Below are positions 28,729 through 37,171 of a stretch of DNA of 64,000 nucleotides, in pieces (position 1 is the first letter of the stretch; every line of letters begins with the position of its first letter). A model generated the notes under the pieces. That model made no database searches. It was not told where the DNA came from and saw nothing but the letters and a program-made list of their open reading frames with translations. The position numbers and the translations under genes are program-made. This DNA comes from CANIGN01 sp041391385 (GTDB lineage Bacteria; Bdellovibrionota; UBA2428), in the NCBI GenBank assembly GCA_041391385.1, contig JAWKOD010000003.1, forward strand, positions 496,001 to 560,000, written 5' to 3'.

Positions 28729-30031
28729 TTAAATCGCCCTGCCCAATAGCTTAAGAGTTTTTGTGAAGTCTCCAGACTCACACCCGTGTGACTTATAGAA
28801 ACCTTTGTTTTAAGTGGGCCTTCAAAATCGTACCAACTAAATGATACATCGTAGAGGTCTTTAGCTTTTACATATTTACGTATGCAAATACCACTTCGAA
28901 GAGTGCGCTCTTTTCCAAGCATACTCATGTTTAAAAATGACTGCTGACATTCATAGGGAGTAAAAATCTCCCTGGCATCAATATCTCCAAAAAACTTTTC
29001 GCCTTTAAAGCGTGCTAGAACAGAATCAACAGAACGTGACTCACCCATTTCACTCACTGAAAATGCATTAATATTGGACGCATCTAAAACATCGACCTGC
29101 AAACTGAGAGATCCCGTATCTAGATCGCTCGCAAGAAAAACAGCATGATCTAAGCGGCAACTTCTTTTTTTCATGACATAGGGAAGTTGTGGATCTTCCG
29201 TGCCACCTGACCAACATTTTAAAAATTCTGGGAGCTTAAGTGTTTTTCCCTTCCAGACCTCAACGTCTTGAGAATTATTCTTTTCTAAAGCTACAAGAAG
29301 CTTGGCTTGGGCCTCGCCAAGTTGCTCATATATTTTTTCCTGCGCTTGCTGCTTACTTAAGGCAGCCCCTTAAAGTCAGTCTTTTTAACAAGCGTTAACA
29401 AACGCTCAACCGGAACAATGAAAGAAATATCATTGGCAAAGAGAATTCGAGCAACGTTAATTCCAATAAGCTTTCCTGCCGAGTTAACAGTAGGCCCACC
29501 ACTCATTCCTCCATTTAATGGAGTGGTTACATGCACCAGACTGTAGGGACCATGGTTAAGCACCCCATTGTAGACCCCTTCAATGAGACTCATGTTAATG
29601 TCATTCGGAAGCCCCAAGGAGTAACTCTTTTCGCCTTTAAAAGACGTTTTATTTTCAAAAGGAAGTGCGCCAGGAAAGCTCTGATTTATACGAATCAGAG
29701 CTAAATCATCAACAACGCTTAGACCAATCAGCTCAGCTTCGATATTTTTTAAGTCTTGCGTTTCTACGATAATCTTCCACTGATTACCTGGTTGCATCAC
29801 GTAATCAGAAATGACGTGATAATTGGTCGCAATTATCCCAGACTTATCCACAACAAAACCTGTCCCATATGAGGACTTGGGTGAGGAAATTGAATCTGCA
29901 GCTTTAACTCTTACAAGCAAATCCTTCACGTGATCAAAAAGGTCTTGGCCTCGCGGTGGAGTTTGAGCAGAAAGCCCAGGAATAAAAAACATCAAAAATA
30001 AAGATGAAAGAAACCTGCATTTATACTGCAT
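28725..30031 (-). pseudogene. Trypsin-like serine protease with C-terminal domain, split by one frameshift
   Basis: The 5' part (30031 down to 29357) encodes a signal peptide (FLSSLFLMFFIPGLSA) and a trypsin-like fold: GTGFVVDKSGIIATNYHVI (His), VVDDLALIRIN (Asp), PLNGGMSGGPTVNSAGKLIG (Ser), like HtrA-type proteases without a visible PDZ. That frame ends at DFKGLP. Adding one G to the GGGG run at about 29365 joins it to KQQAQEKIYEQLGEAQAKLL and on, without stop or start codon, to ~210 residues ending at 28725. The cysteine-containing C-terminal domain is unrecognised. Restored length about 430 residues. Read alone, the downstream frame would start at an internal ATG (29174). Confidence 0.78.
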
Positions 30032-30033
30032 CT

Positions 30034-32133
30034 CTAAGACAGTATACGCTCAATCAAAGCAGAGTAACGAAGTTGTTCTTGAAAATTTTTCAATGCGATC
30101 TGAAAAGCCCTTCGAGAGCCAATAAGAACACAGAGTTTCTTGCCCCGCGTGAGTGCTGTGTAGAGTAGCTTTCTCCGTAACATCCTAAAATGTTGAGTAC
30201 TTAAGGGAACCACAACCGCAGGGAATTCTGAACCCTGGCTTTTATGAATTGAAATACAATAGGCCAATTGCAAGTCACGAGCCTCATCAAAAGAAAAACT
30301 CACCGTGTGTCCTCTATCAAAAGCGACCAATAACTCTTCTTCTTCCAAATCAAGTCCCTTGATGTAGCCCAAGTCTCCATTAAAAACTTCTTTTTCGTAA
30401 TTGTTTTTTAAAACAACTACACGGTCACCCACACCCCATCGAACACCCGCTTTTTGAAAACTTTTACTGGGATCTGGGTTTAAAGCAGACTGAAGAGAAA
30501 GGTTAATCTGATCAATACCCAGCACTCCTCGATACATAGGCGAAAGCACTTGAATTTCGCTGGCATCAAATCCAAATTTTTTAGGAATTCGATTTGAAAC
30601 AACTTCAATAATTTTTTCTTGCAGGGTTTTGGGGTCATTTTCTTCAATAAAATAAAAGTCATCTCCAAGAGACGACTCTGCTACGTTTTGTCCTGTATTG
30701 AGCCTGTGAGCAGCCTCTACGATACCACTCCCCTTACCTTGCCGATAGATTTTATCCAAAACAGAAACGCTCACGGCTTTCGAATCAATCATATCCGAAA
30801 AAAATGAGCCTACTCCCACAGGAGGAAGTTGGTCTCGGTCGCCCACGAGTACGAGCTGTGATTTTTCGGGCAGAGCTGAGAGCAGGTTTCTGGCCATCAC
30901 AAGATCCAACATAGAGCTTTCATCAACTAGTAAAAGGTCCACCTCAAGCGGAGTATCTTTATTGTAATGAAAAGATCCCACTGAAGGATCGTATTTTAAA
31001 AGTCTATGGAGCGTGCTCGCCTCAGTGGAGCAAATTTCTTCCAGTCTTTGAGCAGCACGGCCGGTAGGAGCTGCCAATGCAACACGTTTTCCTTGCGCGC
31101 GAGCAGCTTTCACTAAAAACTGCGTGATTGTGCTTTTCCCCGTGCCAGGCCCGCCTGTAATGATACTTAATTTAGAGGTCAGACTTTGCTCGAGTGCTGC
31201 TCGCTGAGCCTCCGAAAGAGTGAGTCCTTCTTTTTCTTCTAAGTGAGATATGAGATCCGTCTTAAGCTGAGTAAAATCTGCATGAATAAATTTTTTAATG
31301 TACTCAGAAACATCCACCTCGAGGCGGTGGTGATACTTAGAATAAACGCGATCGTTTTCGACAACCACGGGGAGCTCATCGCTCCATGCGATTTCGACAT
31401 CGAGAATTTTTTGTAACTCAGCCATTAAGAGCTCTCGCGGTAAAAAGAGGTGCCCTTCTGTGCTCGCTTTTTTTAAAACATATTGAACAGCGGCAAAAAA
31501 CCTTTCTTGTGAGTTTTTATCGAGTCCAAGCTTAAGTGCCAGTTCATCGGCACTGTGAAAGCCGATACCATCAACCTCGTCTACTAAACGATAGGGATTG
31601 TTTTTAACGACTTCTATGACATCAGCTCCATAAAGAGAAATAAGTCTCTGGGCCATAGAAACCCCAAGGCCATGCCCCTGAAGGAAAACCATGAGCTCTG
31701 CCAAGGCTCCCTGTTCGCGTAAGGCCCGAGAAGCTCTCATGGCTTTTTTTGTTCCGAGCCCTGCAATGGATTTCAACTTTGCGGGCTCATCGCGAATGAC
31801 ATCAAGAGAGTTCTCTGCAAAAGCATCTACAATTTTCTTGGCATAAGCCTCGCCGATACCCGGCAGAAAGCCTGAGGAGAGAAATTTCAATATCCCTTTT
31901 TTGGAAATAGGATTTTGAACAACAATTCGAGTCGCTTTGAGCTGAAGACCAAACTTTTTATCTTCAATCCATTCCCCCTCGGCCTCAACAAGTTGACCTG
32001 CCACTAATGGAGAAGTTGTGCCAACAACGGTGTCTAAATCACGAGAGAGGGCAGACTTTACACGGAATACGGCATAACCGTTTTCCACGTTGTAATATGT
32101 AATGCGCTCAACGCTGCCCGAAACTACCGCCAT
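30034..32133 (-). CDS. recD2: RecD2-type ATP-dependent DNA helicase
   Basis: A ~699-residue SF1B helicase of the RecD2/RecD-TraA type. The N-terminal OB-like part reads SVERITYYNVENGYAVFRV, followed by helix-hairpin-helix repeats (LPGIGEAYAKKIV, IAGLGTKKAM, VDGIGFHSADELA). Motor motifs are IITGGPGTGKSTITQFL (Walker A, about residue 335), VDESSMLDLVMA (motif II), VGDRDQLPPVG (III) and ISIHKSQGSEFPAVV (V/VI). It unwinds DNA 5' to 3' in repair and is not part of a RecBCD set here. ATG 32133 is preferred over a TTG at 32139. A RAYT element begins only a few bases upstream of that ATG, so native upstream signals may be displaced. Confidence 0.92.
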   Translation of the reverse strand: MAVVSGSVERITYYNVENGYAVFRVKSALSRDLDTVVGTTSPLVAGQLVEAEGEWIEDKKFGLQLKATRIVVQNPISKKGILKFLSSGFLPGIGEAYAKKIVDAFAENSLDVIRDEPAKLKSIAGLGTKKAMRASRALREQGALAELMVFLQGHGLGVSMAQRLISLYGADVIEVVKNNPYRLVDEVDGIGFHSADELALKLGLDKNSQERFFAAVQYVLKKASTEGHLFLPRELLMAELQKILDVEIAWSDELPVVVENDRVYSKYHHRLEVDVSEYIKKFIHADFTQLKTDLISHLEEKEGLTLSEAQRAALEQSLTSKLSIITGGPGTGKSTITQFLVKAARAQGKRVALAAPTGRAAQRLEEICSTEASTLHRLLKYDPSVGSFHYNKDTPLEVDLLLVDESSMLDLVMARNLLSALPEKSQLVLVGDRDQLPPVGVGSFFSDMIDSKAVSVSVLDKIYRQGKGSGIVEAAHRLNTGQNVAESSLGDDFYFIEENDPKTLQEKIIEVVSNRIPKKFGFDASEIQVLSPMYRGVLGIDQINLSLQSALNPDPSKSFQKAGVRWGVGDRVVVLKNNYEKEVFNGDLGYIKGLDLEEEELLVAFDRGHTVSFSFDEARDLQLAYCISIHKSQGSEFPAVVVPLSTQHFRMLRRKLLYTALTRGKKLCVLIGSRRAFQIALKNFQEQLRYSALIERILS

Positions 32134-32138
32134 CTTCA

Positions 32139-32205
32139 AAAAGGTACCTAGTTACTTTTTACGTGTACCCGCTACCTTTTTACACACACCCGCTACCTTT
32201 TTGCG
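32139..32205 (+). repeat. Left inverted repeat of the RAYT element
   Basis: Begins aaaaggtacctagttacttt, then runs into acgtgtacccgctacctttt and a second, slightly diverged copy (acacacccgctacctttttg). It pairs with the right repeat in reverse complement over about 60 bases with only a few differences. Its inner part encodes the repeated KKVAG text at the C-terminus of the transposase. Confidence 0.85.
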
Positions 32206-32829
32206 AGCACTTACATATCTATTTGAATTCTTGAACTCAAATCGGCGCAACCCCGCCCTAATACTTACTACATCATCCTCACTTATAAGAGCATTGAGCC
32301 ACTTCTCGTGATCCTCTAATTGCATCGGATCGTAGAAAGAATGTAATTGAAAATCGTGAAGATAAAGCGGGACCAGTAACCTTGAATATCCTAATGCTCC
32401 ATGAGCCGTTGACCAACGGTAACCTGCTATTCGTGTAGATATTCCTCCGCGCAATGGATTTTGATAAACGTACTTTAAAACATTTATATAATGTGACCGA
32501 TTATAAATGATTGACCACTTATAACGGCTTTCGAACCTGTACGAGGAGGACCCTTTATAGGAAGCCACTTGCTTACTAACCTCAGTTTGCAAATACCTAA
32601 TAGCATCATCAAGGTTTTCATCAGGAGTACTTAATAAAAGATGATAATGATTACTCATTAATACAAAAGCGTGAATTCTTACGCCATAAACCCAAGTCAA
32701 TATACACAAACAATCCGTATAAATACTCCAAAGTAGCTTATTGTCTAAATCATAAAACTTTTGGTCCAATGTGCGATTAACAATATGGTAGGGGTAAAAG
32801 TTACTTCTAATAAGAGCTTTTCGAGCCAT
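32152..32829 (-). CDS. REP-associated tyrosine transposase (RAYT, Y1 family)
   Basis: A ~225-residue HUH-type transposase of the TnpA_REP group. Key features are NFYPYHIVNRTLDQKF at the N-terminus, the HUH pair in IHAFVLMSNHYHLLLSTP, TEVSKQVASYKG, YIYNRSHYINVLKYVYQNPL-like text with the catalytic tyrosine region, and AGYRWSTAHGALG. ATG 32829 (MARKALIRSN) fits the family start; an upstream ATG at 32844 and a TTG at 32856 are possible. The last ~15 residues (KKVAGVCKKVAGTRKK) are encoded by the left inverted repeat, so gene and repeat are interlocked. Confidence 0.9.
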   Translation of the reverse strand: MARKALIRSNFYPYHIVNRTLDQKFYDLDNKLLWSIYTDCLCILTWVYGVRIHAFVLMSNHYHLLLSTPDENLDDAIRYLQTEVSKQVASYKGSSSYRFESRYKWSIIYNRSHYINVLKYVYQNPLRGGISTRIAGYRWSTAHGALGYSRLLVPLYLHDFQLHSFYDPMQLEDHEKWLNALISEDDVVSIRAGLRRFEFKNSNRYVSARKKVAGVCKKVAGTRKK

Positions 32830-32856
32830 ATCATTGCCCAGCATAAGCCGTGCCAA

Positions 32857-32926
32857 ACGTGTAAAAAGGTAGCGGGTACACGTAAAAAGGTAGCGGGTAC
32901 ACGTAAAAAGTAACTAGGTACCTTTT
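32857..32926 (-). repeat. Right inverted repeat of the RAYT element
   Basis: Reads gtgtaaaaaggtagcgggta, then a second tandem copy of the same ~22-base unit, then taactaggtacctttt at the outer end. Reverse-complemented it matches the left repeat almost perfectly. The unit has a short internal palindrome-like core (ggtagcgggtac), as expected for a hairpin recognised by a RAYT. Confidence 0.85.
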
Positions 32927-33794
32927 AGAAGAGGGATTGTTGGGTCTTGGGGGCGCGGCGGCGTTGTTTGGCCGCGGGAACTACGGTGTCTTGAGTCAGC
33001 CAGGAATCTAGCGTTTTTGTTAGATGAGACTCCTTTGCCTTTAAGGCCTTTAGTGTCGAACGATATTCTATTTCAATCTCACGCTCTAAACTCTGATAGC
33101 TTTTCTTTTTACAAAAGTTCCATGCGCGCTCATTTTGAATGCACTCCAGCTCAGATTTTAAATCCAAAAATTTCTTACGAAACTCAGAAGCTTGCTTCAT
33201 CATTTCAGAACACGTCAACGGCTCAGCCTTTAAGTCTCCACACCTTAAACAATGCTCTATACGCCTTAGCTCAAAAGCGTCATCTCTCGCATAGGCCTGT
33301 TGAGCTTTAACCCACAAATTTTTCTCAGCACCCGTAAGAGCCCCTCTCAAGTCTGGATGCAAACAACGCACAATACGTCGATACACATCGCGCGCATCAC
33401 CACTTATGTTTTTCTTCTCACTGACGGGTAGATCCTCTTGCACGCTCTCCTCAGCACTAACTTCGTCAGAAAAAACTTTTTCCAACATCTGCTCTCGAGT
33501 CCAATTTGCAAACAAATCCTCTGGGCGCAGATCCATATCCACACTTAACTTCAAGCTTTCCTCAAGGTGGTGCCCCAGAGCACATACTTTGCGTTCTAAA
33601 TCAGAAATTTGCGCTAACTGATCTGCAAAATGATAAGTCAACCATGTCTGAAACTGCGGCAAGTCCTGAGTAAAATAAGACTCTACGCTCTGCTCAAGTT
33701 TAAGCAGGTCTTTTGAAAGTCCCGCTAACTCTTGGCTCAATTTTTCACGGAGGGGTTTCTCATCAACCCATTGCAAAGCATTCATACAAGTCAT
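32925..33794 (-). CDS. Hypothetical protein with a J-domain-like central segment
   Basis: A 289-residue, charged, mostly helical protein. The N-terminal ~100 residues look coiled-coil (KPLREKLSQELAGLSKDLLK). The centre (DARDVYRRIVRCLHPDLRG, then LWVKAQQAYARDDAFELRRI) resembles the helix II-HPD-helix III pattern of DnaJ-like domains, with HPD present. The C-terminal third is again helical and ends in a basic tail (AAKQRRRAPKTQQSLF). Function unknown; a co-chaperone-like or scaffold role is only a suggestion. The stop codon lies at the outer edge of the RAYT repeat, so recD2 probably followed directly before insertion. Confidence 0.7.
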   Translation of the reverse strand: MTCMNALQWVDEKPLREKLSQELAGLSKDLLKLEQSVESYFTQDLPQFQTWLTYHFADQLAQISDLERKVCALGHHLEESLKLSVDMDLRPEDLFANWTREQMLEKVFSDEVSAEESVQEDLPVSEKKNISGDARDVYRRIVRCLHPDLRGALTGAEKNLWVKAQQAYARDDAFELRRIEHCLRCGDLKAEPLTCSEMMKQASEFRKKFLDLKSELECIQNERAWNFCKKKSYQSLEREIEIEYRSTLKALKAKESHLTKTLDSWLTQDTVVPAAKQRRRAPKTQQSLF

Positions 33795-33915
33795 TGATTC
33801 TTAAGGATGATTTCAACAAGCGCAACCCCCAAGGAGATCTTTTATGTAATTTTTCTAACTATTTTATTTCTCAATTTATTTTGCCAAATCTTGTCATTTG
33901 AGAGAGCTTCATTAA

Positions 33916-34584
33916 ATGGGGTTAGAGATGGATATAGCCAGATACATTGACCACACGCTTCTTCGTGCGAACGCAAGCGAATCTGAAGTTATCAAACTTT
34001 GCAAAGAAGCCGTTGAAAACAATTTTTACTCCGTGTGCGTCAATCCTCGCTGGATTCCACTTTGTCAAAAGGAAGTCAAAGGAACAAACACGCTGCCCAT
34101 TACTGTAGTGGGATTTCCATTAGGAGCTAACGACCTTCTCATTAAAAGCAAAGAAGCCTCCCTTGCAATTGACCAAGGCGCAAAAGAAATCGACATGGTC
34201 ATAGACCTGCAGCATGCACTTGCTCATGAGTGGAAAAAAGTTGAAGAAGAAATTAAATCGCTCAATAAAATTTGCGGCAGCATTCCTCTCAAGGTCATTA
34301 TTGAAACGGCTTACCTAAGCCCTGATGAGATTAAAGAATGCAGCAAATGCTGTCTTTTTTCGGGCGCAGCTTTTGTGAAAACATCTACAGGATTTGCTCC
34401 AACGGGTGCCAAAGAAGAAGACATTCGCATGATTAAAGAAATTGTCCATCCCAATTTAGGCATTAAAGCGAGCGGCGGAATTAAAACTCTCTCAGATGCA
34501 GAACGAATGATACGCGCGGGAGCTACACGCATTGGCTGTAGCGCAAGCCTCGCAATTCTCAAAGAGTGGAAAGAAACGCAATGA
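33916..34584 (+). CDS. deoC: Deoxyribose-phosphate aldolase
   Basis: A 222-residue class I aldolase that splits 2-deoxyribose-5-phosphate into acetaldehyde and glyceraldehyde-3-phosphate. Motifs are ARYIDHTLLRANASE, VCVNPRW, VVGFPLGAN, EIDMVIDL, LKVIIETAYL (first active-site lysine), FVKTSTGFAPTGA (Schiff-base lysine) and IKASGGIKTL. An alternative ATG at 33928 would also fit the family start. It is the first gene of a tightly overlapping five-gene operon; its stop overlaps the deoB start (ATGA). Confidence 0.95.
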   Translation: MGLEMDIARYIDHTLLRANASESEVIKLCKEAVENNFYSVCVNPRWIPLCQKEVKGTNTLPITVVGFPLGANDLLIKSKEASLAIDQGAKEIDMVIDLQHALAHEWKKVEEEIKSLNKICGSIPLKVIIETAYLSPDEIKECSKCCLFSGAAFVKTSTGFAPTGAKEEDIRMIKEIVHPNLGIKASGGIKTLSDAERMIRAGATRIGCSASLAILKEWKETQ

Positions 34585-35798
34585 CCCCTATAAAAAGAGT
34601 CATCTTAATTGTCATGGACTCCGTGGGAATCGGTAAAGCAGCTGATGCCGATAATTACGATGACGTAGGTTCCAACACGCTAGGTAACATTGCCAAATGG
34701 GCTCAAAAAAACAAAATCGACTTTCAGCTCCCCATGCTCTCGCAGCTTGGGCTGAGTCGTCTCCTGGCAGAATTCAAAACAGATAAATTCACGGGCGCAA
34801 GTGCACGTCTCTCAGAAATTTCAGCAGGTAAAGATACTACAAGTGGTCACTGGGAAATTGCTGGCACTCCCCTCGAAAATCCTTTTGCGTTTTTCTACGA
34901 CGGCTTTCCCCAAGAACTCATCGATGAAATTTGTAAAAAAGCAAAGGTACCAGGGGTTTTGGCAAACAAGTCAGCCTCAGGCACAGTTGTTATCGAAGAC
35001 TTTGCTGAAGAACATATCCAAAGTGGAAAACCCATTGTCTACACGAGTATGGATAGCGTTTTTCAAGTGGCTGCTCACGAAGAACACTTTGGGCTCGAAA
35101 AACTCTATAAATTTTGCGAGATCGCACGCGAGCTCACACTCTCCATGCGTATTGGCCGCGTGATAGCTCGACCCTTCACAGGAACTAAAGGCAACTATAA
35201 GCGAGTCTCAGAGCACAGAAAAGATTACAGTCTCGAGGCGCCCGCACCTAATCTCCTAGATGTCATTGCTCCCCATATGAAAGTTGTATCCGTTGGAAAA
35301 ATAGACGACATCTTCTGTCACCGCTCTATTCATTTTAAAAACCACACAGGAAACAACCTCAGCACAGGCAAAGCGCTTTTAGATTTTTTAAAAAATCCCG
35401 AACTACGCTCTTCTTTTATTTTTGCTAATTTTATAGACTTCGACCAAGAGTGGGGACACCGCAGAGATCCCAAAGGCTACCTCAACTGCCTCAAGGAATT
35501 CGACCACTATCTCGAAACCCTTCTTCCAGAGTTAAATAGTAATGATCTGCTTCTCATTACAGCAGATCACGGCAATGATCCAACTTTTAGAGGAAGTGAT
35601 CATACACGCGAAAATGTTCCCCTCCTTGCCTACTCGCCACATCCAAATTTTTTAGCGACAAATCTTGGAGAAGCTCGTGGTTATTTTCATATTTCCAAGC
35701 TTGTCCTAGAAGCTCTAGGACTCTCCAAAGAACTGGGTAAAATTCCCGCACTTAAAAACGCAGAATCCCTTAATAAAAACCTTTGGAGTCAAACATGA
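34581..35798 (+). CDS. deoB: Phosphopentomutase
   Basis: A ~405-residue alkaline-phosphatase-superfamily enzyme interconverting (deoxy)ribose-1-phosphate and -5-phosphate. Motifs are VILIVMDSVGIGKAADADNY (metal ligand Asp), SNTLGNIAKW, SAGKDTTSGHWEIAG (phosphoacceptor Thr), DFDQEWGHRRD, LLLITADHGNDPTFRGSDHTRE. The start at 34581 shares the ATGA with the deoC stop and is better than a GTG at 34566. It links the phosphorylases downstream to DeoC upstream. Confidence 0.95.
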   Translation: MTPIKRVILIVMDSVGIGKAADADNYDDVGSNTLGNIAKWAQKNKIDFQLPMLSQLGLSRLLAEFKTDKFTGASARLSEISAGKDTTSGHWEIAGTPLENPFAFFYDGFPQELIDEICKKAKVPGVLANKSASGTVVIEDFAEEHIQSGKPIVYTSMDSVFQVAAHEEHFGLEKLYKFCEIARELTLSMRIGRVIARPFTGTKGNYKRVSEHRKDYSLEAPAPNLLDVIAPHMKVVSVGKIDDIFCHRSIHFKNHTGNNLSTGKALLDFLKNPELRSSFIFANFIDFDQEWGHRRDPKGYLNCLKEFDHYLETLLPELNSNDLLLITADHGNDPTFRGSDHTRENVPLLAYSPHPNFLATNLGEARGYFHISKLVLEALGLSKELGKIPALKNAESLNKNLWSQT

Positions 35799-37171
35799 GC
35801 GCTGCACTCATCCCTGCCAAGAATTATCCGCAAAAAACGCAATGGAGACGAGCTCACCCAAGAAGAAATCAAATTTATTGTAGACGGGGCTGCAACGGAG
35901 GGATTCCCGACTATCAACTCAGCGCCTTTCTCATGGCCGTTTACTGGAAAAGTATGAGTGCGCAAGAAACCACATGGCTTACTCAATCCATGAAAAATTC
36001 TGGTAAAAGTTACGACTGGAAAAAACTAAATCCAAAACTCGCCAACTTCCCACTAGTTGACAAACATTCCACAGGTGGAGTTGGAGATAAAGTATCACTC
36101 ATTCTTGTGCCTCTTGCTATAGAGCTTGGCCTTCGAGTTCCCATGATGAGTGGTCGAGGACTTGGACACACTGGGGGCACGGTAGACAAACTCCTCAGCA
36201 TTCCTGGATTCAAAATGGATCTAGATGAAGCAGAAGCTTCAAAAGTTTTGTCCAAAGTCGGAGCCGTTATGCTCTCTCAAACAAAAGATCTCTGTCCTGC
36301 CGATAAAAAGTTTTATCACTTGAGAGATGTTACAGCGACTGTAGAAAGTTACCCACTTATCGCAGCTTCAATTCTTTCAAAAAAATGGGCTGAAGGTTGT
36401 GAAGGAATTATTTTTGACGTCAAGTTTGGCGAAGGCGCATTTATGGAAACACCTGAAAAAGCTAATGAACTCGCCCACTGGCTTTTAAGGGTGAGCCATC
36501 TTGCAGGACTCAAAGCAGAAGCTATTTTAAGCCGAATGGAAGAACCCCTCGGCACCTGTATTGGAAATGCACTCGAAGTAAAAGAAAGTATTTGGATTCT
36601 AAAAAACGAATACCCTAGTGAAAAACACAAAGACATTGCGCGCGCTCTTAAAAAGCTGTGCTGTCAAATAGCGGCTCGCATGGCCCTCATTGGAGGCACT
36701 CGCAAAAACTTTGAAGAGTGTGTGCTTGAGTGTGAAAAGTATCTTAACAGCGGAAAAGCTTTTAAACGCTTTGACGATCTTGTGCGTGCTCAAGGTGCCA
36801 TTGAAAACTGGGAAGCAGAACTTCCAACTTACAAAACCTTTGAGGTGAAAGCTCCCTGTGATGGCTTTGTTAGTGATATTAAAGCACGCGAGCTAGGCAT
36901 TTTAGGTCTCGAAGTTGGTATAGGGCGTAAAAAAATGGAAGATACCATTGATGAGGCTGCGGGTTTTGAACTGTTAGTAACTCTCGGCTGCGAAGTGAAA
37001 AAAGGCGAGGCCCTTGCACTACTGCACCTCAAAAAAGACAACGAAGAGTTGAAAAAATCATTCCTTGATTGCCTTGTTATTGAGGGTAAGACTAGTGGCG
37101 CCACTACACGGGCTTTATTATGGAAGATTCTAGAACAACCCCTACAACGTCAAAGTGCGATTCTCGATTAA
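35795..37171 (+). CDS. deoA: Pyrimidine-nucleoside phosphorylase, with compensating frameshifts near the N-terminus
   Basis: A ~458-residue thymidine/pyrimidine-nucleoside phosphorylase with DYQLSAFLMAVYW, DKHSTGGVGDKVSL (phosphate site), VPMMSGRGLGHTGGTVDKL, YHLRDVTATVES and VKFGEGAFM. Residues ~10-37 read as nonsense (NYPQKTQWRRAHPRRNQ). Shifting one frame from about 35822 to 35905 gives IIRKKRNGDELTQEEIKFIV, the conserved family N-terminus. So one extra base near 35823 and one missing base near 35905 cancel out. The ATG at 35795 overlaps the deoB stop. The product phosphorolyses (deoxy)uridine or thymidine. Confidence 0.9.
   Translation: MSAALIPAKNYPQKTQWRRAHPRRNQIYCRRGCNGGIPDYQLSAFLMAVYWKSMSAQETTWLTQSMKNSGKSYDWKKLNPKLANFPLVDKHSTGGVGDKVSLILVPLAIELGLRVPMMSGRGLGHTGGTVDKLLSIPGFKMDLDEAEASKVLSKVGAVMLSQTKDLCPADKKFYHLRDVTATVESYPLIAASILSKKWAEGCEGIIFDVKFGEGAFMETPEKANELAHWLLRVSHLAGLKAEAILSRMEEPLGTCIGNALEVKESIWILKNEYPSEKHKDIARALKKLCCQIAARMALIGGTRKNFEECVLECEKYLNSGKAFKRFDDLVRAQGAIENWEAELPTYKTFEVKAPCDGFVSDIKARELGILGLEVGIGRKKMEDTIDEAAGFELLVTLGCEVKKGEALALLHLKKDNEELKKSFLDCLVIEGKTSGATTRALLWKILEQPLQRQSAILD

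Larger units (their letters stand above)
32139..32926. mobile_element. RAYT transposase element bounded by ~65-bp inverted repeats
   Basis: The segment holds one Y1-transposase gene framed by near-identical inverted repeats at 32139-32205 and 32857-32926. Each repeat begins at the outside with aaaaggtacctagttacttt and contains two tandem copies of a unit around gtacccgctaccttttta. The left end lies about five bases from the recD2 start codon; the right end supplies the stop codon region of the upstream gene (stop at 32925-32927). The element is thus wedged exactly between two genes that were probably one operon. It matches the REP-RAYT/REPIN arrangement in general form. Confidence 0.85.

Noticed and set aside
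32139..32926. CRISPR-like array from the tandem ~22-base units
   Set aside because: Only two tandem units per end in inverted orientation, no spacers of regular length and no cas genes; it is a RAYT element.
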